Positions 7,495 to 16,027 of a stretch of DNA of 24,850 bases are shown here, one piece after another. Made by a program: the position numbers and the translations under genes. This DNA is from a virus. The stretch's first letter is position 1. Every line of letters starts with the position of its first letter. Location of the stretch: IMG/VR virus record IMGVR_UViG_3300029319_000480, positions 1 through 24,850 of that record. The stretch is one strand, 5' to 3'. The notes below the pieces were generated by a model. That model did not search any database and was not told where the DNA came from. It saw only the letters and a list, made by a program, of their open reading frames with translations.

Positions 7495-8457
7495 GTGTCA
7501 GACGAAATGATTGAAAATAATGAGAATGATTTACCGGTAAATGATGATGTCCCGGCTGGTTCTACAGGTTTGCTTGATGAGATTGATTCAGAGCAGAGTG
7601 TAAGTGCTCCTGAGAACTTCGATTCTAATGAAAATCAAGAATTTTCAAGTGAACCAGAGCCCGTAGTTACAGAGCGTTCTTTCGATCCCTTGTTTTCTGA
7701 TATAGATGACAAAGAATTGAGTACAGATGCTTTTTACGAAAACATTAATGAACAAGACATAAAAGACCTTCCGACAGTCGCTCGACGTATGCTTCACAAT
7801 TTTAGAGTTGCATACAAAAATCACAAAACAGATTTAGATGCATCTCACCAAAAGAGAGTCGAGCAATATCAAAAGCGTGAACAACAAATCCAAAGCTTGG
7901 AGCGTGATTTTGCTCGTCGGCAGGCTGAGTTTGCATCTGTTATTGATGACCCACGGATCAAAGAAGCGTTGAAAACACCTGAAGGTGAGTTGCCTGACAT
8001 CATGTCTGAAGAGGGCATTCAGGCTCACATCAATCGTGGAATTGCAGAGGCTGTTTCAAATGTGTTTTCTCCGATGCAGCAAGTGTCGGAAGAGCAGCGC
8101 CAGAAGAGTCGTTATCTTGACTTTCTCGAAGCACACCCTGAAATGAAAGATGATGGCTTCAAAACTCAGGTTGCTGAGTTGGTTGCAAGTCGTCAAAATA
8201 CTGATGCGCCTCTATCTACTCAAGATGCATACGATCTTGTCGTTGCTCGGAATATGATTGCTGAAGAGCGTAAGAGAAAAGAAACACAACGGAGAGCCCG
8301 TGCCCAAGCTGCGCGACAAGTACAGCGTAGTTCTGTGAGCGGCTCTCCCGGTGTCGCTGAAATTCCCCCTGATGTCAAGAAGCAAGGTGCAGCTTCGATT
8401 GCTGCTTGGCTCCAGTCAAACCCCGAAGCTGCAAAAGCCTTTCTAAATAACCGCTAA
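7495..8457 (+). CDS. Capsid scaffolding protein
   Basis: A 320-residue protein directly before the major capsid gene, the standard place for the scaffold that guides prohead assembly and is later lost. The first 90 residues are very acidic and likely disordered. Residues about 95-160 are a long charged helical or coiled-coil stretch (KRVEQYQKREQQIQSLERDF, then ARRQAEF). The C-terminal third has an Arg/Lys-rich segment (EERKRKETQRRARAQAARQV, about 257-276), followed by a short helical end. An acidic start, helical middle and basic coat-binding end is the usual scaffold layout. The start is GTG, with a very strong AAAGGAGA ribosome site eight bases upstream. No protease domain is visible. Confidence 0.82.
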   Translation: MSDEMIENNENDLPVNDDVPAGSTGLLDEIDSEQSVSAPENFDSNENQEFSSEPEPVVTERSFDPLFSDIDDKELSTDAFYENINEQDIKDLPTVARRMLHNFRVAYKNHKTDLDASHQKRVEQYQKREQQIQSLERDFARRQAEFASVIDDPRIKEALKTPEGELPDIMSEEGIQAHINRGIAEAVSNVFSPMQQVSEEQRQKSRYLDFLEAHPEMKDDGFKTQVAELVASRQNTDAPLSTQDAYDLVVARNMIAEERKRKETQRRARAQAARQVQRSSVSGSPGVAEIPPDVKKQGAASIAAWLQSNPEAAKAFLNNR

Positions 8458-8469
8458 TAGGAGCCAAAA

Positions 8470-9522
8470 ATGGCCGTAACCGACCTTACCATTGGAAACG
8501 AACTGCTTTCCACAACCATGCATATCCTGATGAAGGACTTTCGTGACAACGTTCACGAATCCGTAGCCTTCCTTGACGCACAAGAACGTGTTCACGGTGC
8601 TGGAAAGCCAGTGCAAGCCGGTGGATCTCGGATCGTTGTGCCTCTCGGCTTCGGTGAGCACTCTTCAACCACTCGTATGCAAACTGGTTTTGAGCGTATC
8701 GACCTCAGTGTCGAAGATGTGTTCCAACCTGCACAATACGATTTTGGTCACGTTGTGCGTCCAGTCGCTATCTCTTCTGAAGAAGAAATGGTCAACTCAG
8801 GCGATGCCGCAATCCTTTCGATTCTCGAAAGCCGCGTGCTCATGACCGCTAACGCTCTCAAGCGTGAGTACGTCAAGCAAATCGTCAAGGGTGGCCAAAC
8901 TGGTTGGGACGATTGGAACACGTTGAACGGATTTGACGTGACCACTGGTGACCATCAAGGTTTCCTTGAGCCTGAAGCTGTTGGCTCTCAAGGCAACACT
9001 TGCGGAAACGTCAGCAAGGCCACCTTCTCCAGCAAAACTGGTTGGCAAAACCAAATCTTTGATGGCGCTGGATCTTTCAACGCTAACGGCCTCGCGGGTC
9101 TTTATGACCTGTTGGTTGAAATCGACGCTGTGTCGCCTTCTGGCAAGCCCAACGTCATTCTTGCTTCTCGCGCTGGATTCAAGAACCTGAAGCGTGCTCT
9201 TCAGGCTCACGAGCGGTACGTTGATCAAGCACAGATTGATGGTGGACGCATGGTTGAAACCTTCCAAGGTATTCCAATCAATGTTGAGTTCAACATGCCA
9301 AACGCTGGTTCGGCTACTACTGCTGATCCTGTCAGCTTCTACTTGCTGAACATGAACGACATCTACACCCTGTGGGACCCACAAGGTTACTTCGACCTCT
9401 CGGACTTCGAGACTGTGTCGGGTGAGTACGATGTTCGTGCTGCCAAGCTTCGGTGCCGTGGTCAACTGATCGCCAAGCACCTTGGTTCCAGCGGTGTAGC
9501 ATTCGACTTGGAAACATTCTAA
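8470..9522 (+). CDS. Major capsid protein (HK97-fold type)
   Basis: A 350-residue protein that would form the head shell. It opens MAVTDLTIGNELLSTTMHIL and has a long N-terminal helix region, an E-loop-like segment (about 45-95, including SRIVVPLGFGEHSS), a central helix (ILESRVLMTANALKREYVKQ, about 117-136) and a P-domain-like half with GKPNVILASRAGFKNLKRAL (about 225-244). It ends in a strand with YDVRAAKLRCRGQL. Size, placement after the scaffold and an AGGAG ribosome site agree. The gene is visibly richer in C-ending codons than its neighbours: a hand count of 8821-8940 gives 63 G+C in 120 bases, as expected for a very highly translated gene. A strong hairpin lies 13 bases after the stop. 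Confidence 0.9.
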   Translation: MAVTDLTIGNELLSTTMHILMKDFRDNVHESVAFLDAQERVHGAGKPVQAGGSRIVVPLGFGEHSSTTRMQTGFERIDLSVEDVFQPAQYDFGHVVRPVAISSEEEMVNSGDAAILSILESRVLMTANALKREYVKQIVKGGQTGWDDWNTLNGFDVTTGDHQGFLEPEAVGSQGNTCGNVSKATFSSKTGWQNQIFDGAGSFNANGLAGLYDLLVEIDAVSPSGKPNVILASRAGFKNLKRALQAHERYVDQAQIDGGRMVETFQGIPINVEFNMPNAGSATTADPVSFYLLNMNDIYTLWDPQGYFDLSDFETVSGEYDVRAAKLRCRGQLIAKHLGSSGVAFDLETF

Positions 9523-9534
9523 GTCATCTTGATT

Positions 9535-9568
9535 GGGTGGGGGTCGTGTTGATCCCCACCCTATTTCA
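9535..9568 (+). terminator. Hairpin after the major capsid gene (terminator or mRNA stabiliser)
   Basis: An 11-base stem (9535-9545 pairing with 9551-9561; ten Watson-Crick pairs and one G-T) closes a 5-base loop GTGTT and is followed by TATTTC. The stem is very G/C-rich. The T tract is short, so partial termination or protection of the capsid mRNA 3' end is more likely than full stop. It separates capsid from the decoration gene. Confidence 0.6.
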
Positions 9569-9598
9569 TAGGCAATGTCTCAAGAGTAGGAGGACAAA

Positions 9599-10069
9599 AT
9601 GCCAATTTACAAGATTGATGGCGTCGATGGTGACGTTCACAAGCCAAAAAAGATTGTAACGCTAAACACAATCATTCCCACAAGCACAACAATCACCAAG
9701 GGTGATGTGCTGATGATTGATACCAGTGTCACCACCAATGGTGCTGGATTCAACGTAATTAAGGGTAGTGGAGCCGATGAGGCCGTCACAGTTGGTGTGG
9801 CTGCTGAAACGATTACTAACTCATCTTCCTCGGTGACCTTGACCACAAAGATTCAAGTTCAAGTGGCTGGTCTTAACGAAGACTGTACTGCTTCCGGCTC
9901 AGCGATTAACGCTGGTGACTTGGTTGGTATGGCAAACACTACCGTTGAGTCGGTTGCTGACTATTCAAGTGACCACGAAACTCGCCCATTCGCACTTTGT
10001 GTGAAAGCCTTCAGTAGTGGCGCTTCCGATGGAGCAATCATGATCTTCGATCACGGCTTCTACGGTTGA
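9599..10069 (+). CDS. Probable head decoration/stabilisation protein
   Basis: A 156-residue protein rich in Thr, Val, Ser and Gly, almost all predicted beta strand (for example TLNTIIPTSTTITKGDVLMI and VTVGVAAETITNSSSSVTLT). It directly follows the capsid gene, has the strongest ribosome site in the window (AGGAGG, six bases before ATG 9599) and shares the capsid gene's C-ending codon style, all as expected for an abundant capsid-surface protein. Residues GDVLMI and GDLVGM resemble the small beta-barrel architecture of decoration and head-stabilising proteins in other phages, but no specific family is recognised. An alternative is a minor capsid or head-fibre protein. A strong terminator follows. 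Confidence 0.65.
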   Translation: MPIYKIDGVDGDVHKPKKIVTLNTIIPTSTTITKGDVLMIDTSVTTNGAGFNVIKGSGADEAVTVGVAAETITNSSSSVTLTTKIQVQVAGLNEDCTASGSAINAGDLVGMANTTVESVADYSSDHETRPFALCVKAFSSGASDGAIMIFDHGFYG

Positions 10070-10101
10070 TCTAAGTATCGCTACCGGACCTCGGTCCATT
10101 C

Positions 10102-10143
10102 ACGGCTGCTGGGGTATAATATCTCAGCAGCCGTTTTCTTTTT
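10102..10143 (+). terminator. Strong intrinsic terminator after the decoration gene
   Basis: A perfect 10-base stem (10102-10111 with 10125-10134, ACGGCTGCTG against its complement) encloses a 13-base loop and runs straight into a T-rich tract, 10134-10143 (nine T in ten). This is a textbook rho-independent terminator, 33 bases after the upstream stop codon. A smaller palindrome (GGACC / GGTCC, 10086-10097) lies just before it. Confidence 0.88.
10115..10120 (+). promoter_or_regulatory. Perfect -10 hexamer inside the terminator loop
   Basis: TATAAT occurs exactly in the loop of the terminator hairpin. A transcript started from it, at about 10127, would lack the 5' arm and escape termination, giving a leader of about 30 bases before the GTG at 10156. 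No good -35 is visible 16-18 bases upstream, so the promoter call is tentative. Confidence 0.4.
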
Positions 10144-10155
10144 CTGGAGCCTGAC

Positions 10156-11754
10156 GTGAATCTCAAAGAAATCCGCGAAGAAATCAATTCCGCGTTGGAC
10201 TACAACCCTGATTTGAAGCAATACAGCGACAATATTGCTCGTGTAGTCAACCGTCACTACCTTCAGATGTCGAGCCAGTATGCGTGGCTGTTCATGCAAA
10301 AACGCAACTTGTTGCAGCTTCGCGCAGATATCACCGGAGACAGCACCAGCAAGCTAACGGGTGATGGTACACACTTGGTGAGTTTGCCAACTACTACCGG
10401 TGCTGGAGTTATCAATTTACCAGCAGACATTGTCGGACACACGCTTGTAAACACCGACGATGGTGCCACATATAGAATTACCGAATTCGTCGATGAACGT
10501 AGTTTTTTAGTCGACGATATTTTTCCTTCAGGTGATCTTACTACTTGGAAAATAGAATTTACCAAATACCCGATGCCCCGAGATTGCATCGAGGTTTTGG
10601 GCATCATGGATAGAGGTATCACCACAAAAGAAACTTTAAGCTATTTGACTGATTCGACCACAAAAACAATGACCGCCCCAAATGAAGGCCGGTTCATGTT
10701 TTTGGATGCAAGAAAAGAAGAAAACTTGTACCTGGATCGATCAGATACCGGTAATCCTTTCGTCTCTGTTGAAGAAATGCACGAAAATCTGCAGTCTCCT
10801 GATTATCGGTTAGCAATATTTGGTCCAACTAAATTGGTTGCGCGGAGCGCTGCATCATTAGCAAAGTGCAGCTTTCCATATCATATGGAAGCACGATATC
10901 TTGTCGAGTATTGTTACACATTTACTTTTGCTGGAATGGAAAGTCCACCATCTGAAGTAGTAAAATTAGAAATTGATTTTGATAATATCCGACCTGATAT
11001 CGTAGATGCCGTTGAACTAAGGGACGACTTTGCAGGCACCGATAAAGCAGCTTTACTCTTCGTTCCTGGTCTTGGCGCGGCGATAGCAAGCACTCCTGAG
11101 ATACAAATAGTGCGATTTATGAAAACGACCACTTCAATTGGTGGCGTCAATGGAATGATGAAAAAACTATATCGTAAAATTACGTTGTTGGATAAACCGT
11201 ATACGAGTGGAGGAACACCGGACAAGCATCTTACGAAAGGCTCAACTTGGAGACATATCGCTACGATCCATCCTGAAGTTACAGAATATACTGATAGCGG
11301 TTTTGATATTGACGATTCAACGTCGAAAACCGTTTCGGACCCAGTTGACTCCACTAAGTTTAGTTCGTTAGATCCGGCTGGAGACGTGTTTCGCCTCGAT
11401 AGACTCAACGAATCAGGACCACGTCAGTATCTTCGTTTTTGGAACACACCCAAAAGTGACTACATGGTTGAAGTTAGATACCACAAGCGACCATTTCGAC
11501 TCGTCAAAGACTCTGATGCACCAGAGTGGCCACCCCAATACCATCATTACCTTGTGTATGCGGCTCTCAGAGACATTTGTATGCAGCATGGTATGCTCAA
11601 CCATAGTTCGTTGTATGAACGTCGTGCAGATGAAATGCTCGAAGCCATGAAGGCTAAATATTTGAGTCGAACCGATAGAATGTATGTACGAAGAGGGTTC
11701 GATCGCGCTATGGCAGATCGGGAACGCTTCGGAATACCAAGCAAGGCTGAGTAA
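10156..11754 (+). CDS. Head-to-tail adaptor-like structural protein with an inserted fibronectin-like segment
   Basis: A 532-residue protein starting at GTG 10156 (GGAG ribosome site). The N-terminal 55 residues are helical (MNLKEIREEINSALDYNPDL, then YSDNIARVVNRHYLQMSSQY), and the last 120 include PQYHHYLVYAALRDICMQHG and a helical, basic end. This N- and C-terminal helical pattern is what I expect in short-tail adaptor/connector proteins that sit below the portal. In between are beta-rich regions, including a fibronectin type III-like segment at about 248-385 (YCYTFTFAGMESPPSEVVKL) that has a counterpart in the next gene. It is the first gene after the terminator and the start of the tail module. 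The adaptor role is inferred from position and helical ends, not a diagnostic motif. Confidence 0.6.
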   Translation: MNLKEIREEINSALDYNPDLKQYSDNIARVVNRHYLQMSSQYAWLFMQKRNLLQLRADITGDSTSKLTGDGTHLVSLPTTTGAGVINLPADIVGHTLVNTDDGATYRITEFVDERSFLVDDIFPSGDLTTWKIEFTKYPMPRDCIEVLGIMDRGITTKETLSYLTDSTTKTMTAPNEGRFMFLDARKEENLYLDRSDTGNPFVSVEEMHENLQSPDYRLAIFGPTKLVARSAASLAKCSFPYHMEARYLVEYCYTFTFAGMESPPSEVVKLEIDFDNIRPDIVDAVELRDDFAGTDKAALLFVPGLGAAIASTPEIQIVRFMKTTTSIGGVNGMMKKLYRKITLLDKPYTSGGTPDKHLTKGSTWRHIATIHPEVTEYTDSGFDIDDSTSKTVSDPVDSTKFSSLDPAGDVFRLDRLNESGPRQYLRFWNTPKSDYMVEVRYHKRPFRLVKDSDAPEWPPQYHHYLVYAALRDICMQHGMLNHSSLYERRADEMLEAMKAKYLSRTDRMYVRRGFDRAMADRERFGIPSKAE

Positions 11755-11757
11755 ACC

Positions 11758-13980
11758 ATGAAAACCCAAACATTTGAAGTCGCCCGCTTACGAGGCATGG
11801 ACAATCGGTGGAGAGTTTCGGCTGACTCTGCGGCTGTAATCAAAGAGATGTCTTGGGACAATTACGATGGATGGAAAACTGCTGGAGCCTATGACTGCAT
11901 CACTTACGATGCATACGATTGGTCTGACTCCGGAACTATTCACTCAATTCATTATTTTTCCAGACACAATGGGAAAACCAGAGACGTTATATTTGAAGAC
12001 TCCGAGGGACGATTAGCAACACTCAAAACAAATAGGATCCATACAGATAATCCGTTTTTTGTTTTAAAAGATATAAATGGCGTCGATATTGGACCGCGCG
12101 GTAACCCTAGATATGTACCACCAACATCTGAGGTGAGCAGTCAGAGCATTACTTTTGGTGGTCGTTTGTATTTGGTAAATGGTATTGATGCTCCGATTGT
12201 TTATGACGGGAGGGCTGTATCGAGAGCAGGCTTTTTCGAAAAACCAGCAAAACCGGATGCCAGCGTTGTTTACAGGGAGTTCCACAATCAATTTGTTGAT
12301 GAAGGTGGGGATTTTGGAGATGACACGCATTATTTTTTAGGAACCCGTGAAAAAGGTCAGGGTTTGGGGAGTTTGCGGCCAACTGGTACAAAAGTCAGAA
12401 AAAAAATGTCAAAATCAGACGACAGTGCAAAAACTGGTCCGACATACGTTGACGGAAAACTGTGTGCTTATCAATACAGGGTTACGTTCGTTAATAGTCG
12501 GGGCCAAGAAAGCCCAATGTCTGACCCAAGCGACATTTGTAGTTTTGAGTGTGCGAACGGTAAGCGTAGGTTTACTCAAATCAATATTCCCATCGGGGAC
12601 GAAAATGTAGTCGCAAGACGACTCTATCGGACGAGGGATATTTTTGATGATGACGGTAATCCGATTACTCCAGAGTCTGGTCGTAATTTTCATTTTTTAA
12701 AAGAAGTACAAGACAACGAATCTACGGCAATCGAGGATGGAATTAGTGATTCGAATCTTGGCGTATTGACGGATCCAGAAGACTTTGGAATTTTCCCTAC
12801 ACAGGCAAAATTTATTACCTCATTTAAAAACACGGTGTTCGTGTCGGGAATGCCCAACAACTTGATCAAATACAGCGCAGAGGGAATGCCGGAAGTTTTT
12901 CCCAGAGACAACCTATTTGATATTGGAGATTCTGACTCTGGAGAAATCACGGGCATGTACGCCTCTACAAACGCTTTAGTGGTATTCAAAACACGCGGAG
13001 TGTACCTGATTAAAGGTGATCCAAGGAACGGTTTTTACGCTCAGACGCTTAACCGTGACATCGGCTGTGTAGCGCCCAGATCAATCCAAGACGTGCCAGG
13101 AACCGGCCTCGTATTTTTATCACAAGATGGTGTTTATGTGCTCAAGGGCGCCCTTGAGAACACGGGAAGTGCTACCTCAATTGTACAATTGAGCACACCG
13201 ATTAAAAATCTTACGAAAAGAATAGACTATGTGGGGGCTCGTGCAGCCGTAGGTGTCATCAACAGAGCCAACAAAGAGTATTTTTTGTGTGTTCCGACCA
13301 ATGGAAATGTGAATAATTTACTTTTGGTTTGGCATTATGAGGTTGGTGCGTGGAGTTTTCGAGAAAATTATCCAATGCAGTGTGCTGTTGAAACTACCGA
13401 TGCACGATCGTATTTGTACTTTGGTAGCAACGATCCAGAAAAGCCTGGTATCAATGTTTTCAGTAGCTTTTTTAGAGTAAAGTATGCATTTGGAGTAGTC
13501 GGCGGTAAAGATCCAGACAGACTAAAATCTACGATTGATTTGCCACTTTACGAAACCAGCCCACTTTCATTCGGCAGCGTGTACTCAGGCATTCAAATTG
13601 CATATATCAATCTGTATGCCGTCGCGTATGGCGATAATGAGATAGAAGTAAATTTTAAAATAAATAGATCCGAAGTTGTATCATTGGAAAAAAACAAAGG
13701 CAGAATACAGCAACATCTAAACGAGCCGTTAGCAGTATATGATAAAGCTAAGTTTGGTTCCGATCGTTGGGGATTTCATCGACCCATTGTCATACGGTAT
13801 GATGTAAGTCATATGCACGAATCAGTGACCACTGAACTTGCTATTCAATTTACTCAGCCTCTCGATCCGATCGTCGGAACACGAAACATGATGATTGTTG
13901 GTTACAGTGTAGATGCCAAGGTGGGCGATCAGAGAAACATTAGACCATTGACAGATGTTTTGGTATCGGAGAAACGATAA
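11758..13980 (+). CDS. Beta-propeller-like tail hub/nozzle structural protein
   Basis: A 740-residue protein, mostly beta. Repeated strand-turn units such as SQSITFGGRLYLVNGIDAPI (about 130), ALVVFKTRGVYLIKGDP (about 410) and GLVFLSQDGVYVLKG (about 455) have the blade-like pattern seen in the nozzle or stabilisation proteins that close podovirus tails. A fibronectin-like segment at about 238-332 (YQYRVTFVNSRGQESPMSDP, then VARRLYRTRD) resembles that of the preceding protein. The gene lies 3 bases after the adaptor candidate, so both are probably translated together and assemble next to each other in the tail. The specific family is not certain; another tail-hub protein is possible. No signal peptide or membrane segment. 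Confidence 0.65.
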   Translation: MKTQTFEVARLRGMDNRWRVSADSAAVIKEMSWDNYDGWKTAGAYDCITYDAYDWSDSGTIHSIHYFSRHNGKTRDVIFEDSEGRLATLKTNRIHTDNPFFVLKDINGVDIGPRGNPRYVPPTSEVSSQSITFGGRLYLVNGIDAPIVYDGRAVSRAGFFEKPAKPDASVVYREFHNQFVDEGGDFGDDTHYFLGTREKGQGLGSLRPTGTKVRKKMSKSDDSAKTGPTYVDGKLCAYQYRVTFVNSRGQESPMSDPSDICSFECANGKRRFTQINIPIGDENVVARRLYRTRDIFDDDGNPITPESGRNFHFLKEVQDNESTAIEDGISDSNLGVLTDPEDFGIFPTQAKFITSFKNTVFVSGMPNNLIKYSAEGMPEVFPRDNLFDIGDSDSGEITGMYASTNALVVFKTRGVYLIKGDPRNGFYAQTLNRDIGCVAPRSIQDVPGTGLVFLSQDGVYVLKGALENTGSATSIVQLSTPIKNLTKRIDYVGARAAVGVINRANKEYFLCVPTNGNVNNLLLVWHYEVGAWSFRENYPMQCAVETTDARSYLYFGSNDPEKPGINVFSSFFRVKYAFGVVGGKDPDRLKSTIDLPLYETSPLSFGSVYSGIQIAYINLYAVAYGDNEIEVNFKINRSEVVSLEKNKGRIQQHLNEPLAVYDKAKFGSDRWGFHRPIVIRYDVSHMHESVTTELAIQFTQPLDPIVGTRNMMIVGYSVDAKVGDQRNIRPLTDVLVSEKR

Positions 13981-13982
13981 TC

Positions 13983-15038
13983 ATGGCAATTAAGTTTCCG
14001 AACAAAGCCGCAAGATCGGGTGAAGTGATTAATCCAGATGATACACTTGAAAGCATTGGTCAAATATTTAATGAAATTAATGGAAATATAGACTCAGATA
14101 ATCTGAGAGAAGTTCCTCATAAACAAAGCTTTAAAAAGGATGCCTTCCATGAGGTGTTTAGCTTTGCTGACCCACCGTTTTCTGGCGTGTCTGAAGATTT
14201 TAAATGCCCCCACACCACAAGCGCATATGTGAAACGTGATGCTTCCAATAGTCAGCTTGCCGGCGTAGAAATTGATGCTGAAACAGACGGTTGGGCGATC
14301 ATTGATTTTAACGCATGCTTTGTTTGGGAAGGTACAGGCATAACTAGTGTGGAAATGGCCAGAGACTTACATCTAGCTACTTTGTTGTCTGAGGAAACAT
14401 CAGGATCAAATCATTTAGAATCCGGAATAGGTATGGCTAATTTAAAACTCCCCGCAGGTGGGTGGATGGGAGTAAGTGGCGAATACGCAGCCAACATGAT
14501 TAATCCCAAAGGAAGGGGGGGCGGCAGGTTCAACGCACCTTTATTAGACGCAGACGGTAATAACGGTCCTGGTTTAATTGAAATGAATTTTCCCTTGGGC
14601 CAATTTTCAGACGTCCCTGTTGACTTTTATTGCGTGCAATTTCGGATCGTGGTCAATGGAAATTTGGTTGCAGAGTCTGGGCCAATGTTCAATGGTAATT
14701 GGAGAAACACCGTTTATCTTTGCGGTGCCGTGCCCTTGACTGCTGGTAAAAATCACATCGATGCAGAGGTTCGTGCGTATACTGCTATTGAACTAAAAAC
14801 CAGCCGATGTGGTATTGGGGCAAGAGATAGTGAAGGTCGACGTGGAAAACTTTTCTCTTTTCAAACTATTTCTTCTGATGTTCACCCTTCCCCCCTGCCA
14901 GAATATGAAGCTGAAGGGTTGAAGATTGAAGATATCTCTGAAGATTTGGACGCTGAAGGAAAACACACAGATTTAGATAAAGGTATAAAGTGTACAATTA
15001 AAGATCGACATCTTTTAGTTCAATATAGGAAAAGATAA
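13983..15038 (+). CDS. Putative tail appendage/receptor-binding protein A
   Basis: A 351-residue protein, first of three consecutive similar ones. It opens MAIKFPNKAARSGEVINPDD and continues with LESIGQIFNEINGNIDSDNL, a short helix plus an NGNIDSDN turn typical of the N-terminal attachment part of phage fibre and spike proteins. The remainder is beta-rich with many Gly, Asn and aromatic residues, and contains LTAGKNHIDAEVRAY (about 260) and the ending KDRHLLVQYRKR. It follows the nozzle candidate by 2 bases, and its TAA shares a base with the next ATG (TAATG). Position and layout suggest a tail appendage, possibly a receptor-binding protein. No enzymatic motif (such as a pectate lyase or sialidase signature) is seen. 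Confidence 0.55.
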   Translation: MAIKFPNKAARSGEVINPDDTLESIGQIFNEINGNIDSDNLREVPHKQSFKKDAFHEVFSFADPPFSGVSEDFKCPHTTSAYVKRDASNSQLAGVEIDAETDGWAIIDFNACFVWEGTGITSVEMARDLHLATLLSEETSGSNHLESGIGMANLKLPAGGWMGVSGEYAANMINPKGRGGGRFNAPLLDADGNNGPGLIEMNFPLGQFSDVPVDFYCVQFRIVVNGNLVAESGPMFNGNWRNTVYLCGAVPLTAGKNHIDAEVRAYTAIELKTSRCGIGARDSEGRRGKLFSFQTISSDVHPSPLPEYEAEGLKIEDISEDLDAEGKHTDLDKGIKCTIKDRHLLVQYRKR

Positions 15039-16027
15039 TGGGTAGGTTAAAATTACCAAATATAGTTTCGGGTGATTTATTAGATGTTGATATTTGGAAT
15101 GAACATTTTCATACTCAAATAAAAGATTTTAAAATATCTTCTGAAAATATTGCTGAAGAAGGTATAAATAAAAATAAAGTTCCAGCCAGAGTGATGCGTT
15201 CAGGTGGGAGTCAAAAAATTCACACACCATCACAAGATTTTCCTGCGTATGATGCTGCGTATACTGATATCGATAGAGACCCGTTTATCATTTCGGATCA
15301 CCATTTTGTTTCAGGATCTCTTTTGAGTCCCGGCATAGTTTTTAAAAAAGATGCAACGAAGGTTGTCGCTAGATTTTCCTGTCAAATAAAAATGTTTGAT
15401 TATGGTGCAAGGACATTTTTTCCAGGTATACCAGCCACTGCTAAACTGGGATTATTTCACACGTTTAGTGACTCACCTGATGCTAAAAGTACTTGGGACT
15501 ATTGCAATGGAACCAAAGGGCTTTTTTCTTGCGCTTTTACATCCAAAATTCCAAGCGATTCGGGTGGCACTACTAATTTGACCGCAACAATGATTGATTT
15601 CGGATATCCAGGTACTGTATCATCTCGTAGCAAGGAAAAACGACCCGATCTTATTACGCTTGAGCCGTCTACCTCAACTGGTAACCCTACGGGCAGCGAT
15701 AGTTACAACGTCATTGGAAATAAACACATGCGTTTTGAATCTCGATATTCGTATTCGGGAGCGTTCCTGTTGAACTATGATGAAGTTGATCGTTCTCTTT
15801 TTACAGAGACAACAGTAGGTGGTGTAAAACAATTTGGTAGCCTACATTTTTGTATCGGAGGGGGCTACCACATACCTGATTTTTTGGGTCCAGAATACCC
15901 TGGTGAGGCCGATTCGGGTGACGTTGGATATGACTTTGAGCACTATTCGAGGGGTTGTGGAAGAGTTGTTTATCGCCCTTATCAAATAAGTGATATTCAA
16001 ATTTCTTGTTTCAGTTTGAGGTCATAA
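15038..16027 (+). CDS. Putative tail appendage/receptor-binding protein B
   Basis: A 329-residue protein, second of the trio. Its N-terminal 55 residues (MGRLKLPNIVSGDLLDVDIW, then NEHFHTQIKDFKISSENI) follow the same plan as its neighbours: a short hydrophobic start, a G-D/E-hydrophobic motif, a helix and a polar SSEN-type turn. The rest is beta-rich, with Ser, Gly, Tyr and His (SDHHFVSGSLLSPG, RYSYSGAFLLNYDE, FCIGGGYHIPDF). The first 140 bases are very AT-rich (33 G+C by hand count), in contrast to the capsid gene. The ribosome site is AGGA, weak for this genome. The stop is directly followed by the next ATG. No enzymatic motif seen; host-range or attachment role inferred from neighbours. 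Confidence 0.55.
   Translation: MGRLKLPNIVSGDLLDVDIWNEHFHTQIKDFKISSENIAEEGINKNKVPARVMRSGGSQKIHTPSQDFPAYDAAYTDIDRDPFIISDHHFVSGSLLSPGIVFKKDATKVVARFSCQIKMFDYGARTFFPGIPATAKLGLFHTFSDSPDAKSTWDYCNGTKGLFSCAFTSKIPSDSGGTTNLTATMIDFGYPGTVSSRSKEKRPDLITLEPSTSTGNPTGSDSYNVIGNKHMRFESRYSYSGAFLLNYDEVDRSLFTETTVGGVKQFGSLHFCIGGGYHIPDFLGPEYPGEADSGDVGYDFEHYSRGCGRVVYRPYQISDIQISCFSLRS

Noticed and set aside
8797-9480. A 227-codon open frame on the minus strand across the major capsid gene
   Set aside because: It lies wholly antisense to a convincing capsid gene with strong codon bias, which readily leaves the opposite frame open; no ribosome site or recognisable protein features.
10086-10097. Palindrome GGACC-TC-GGTCC as an operator or second terminator
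   Set aside because: The loop would be only two bases and no T tract follows; it may simply flank the strong terminator, and no repressor gene is present to match it.
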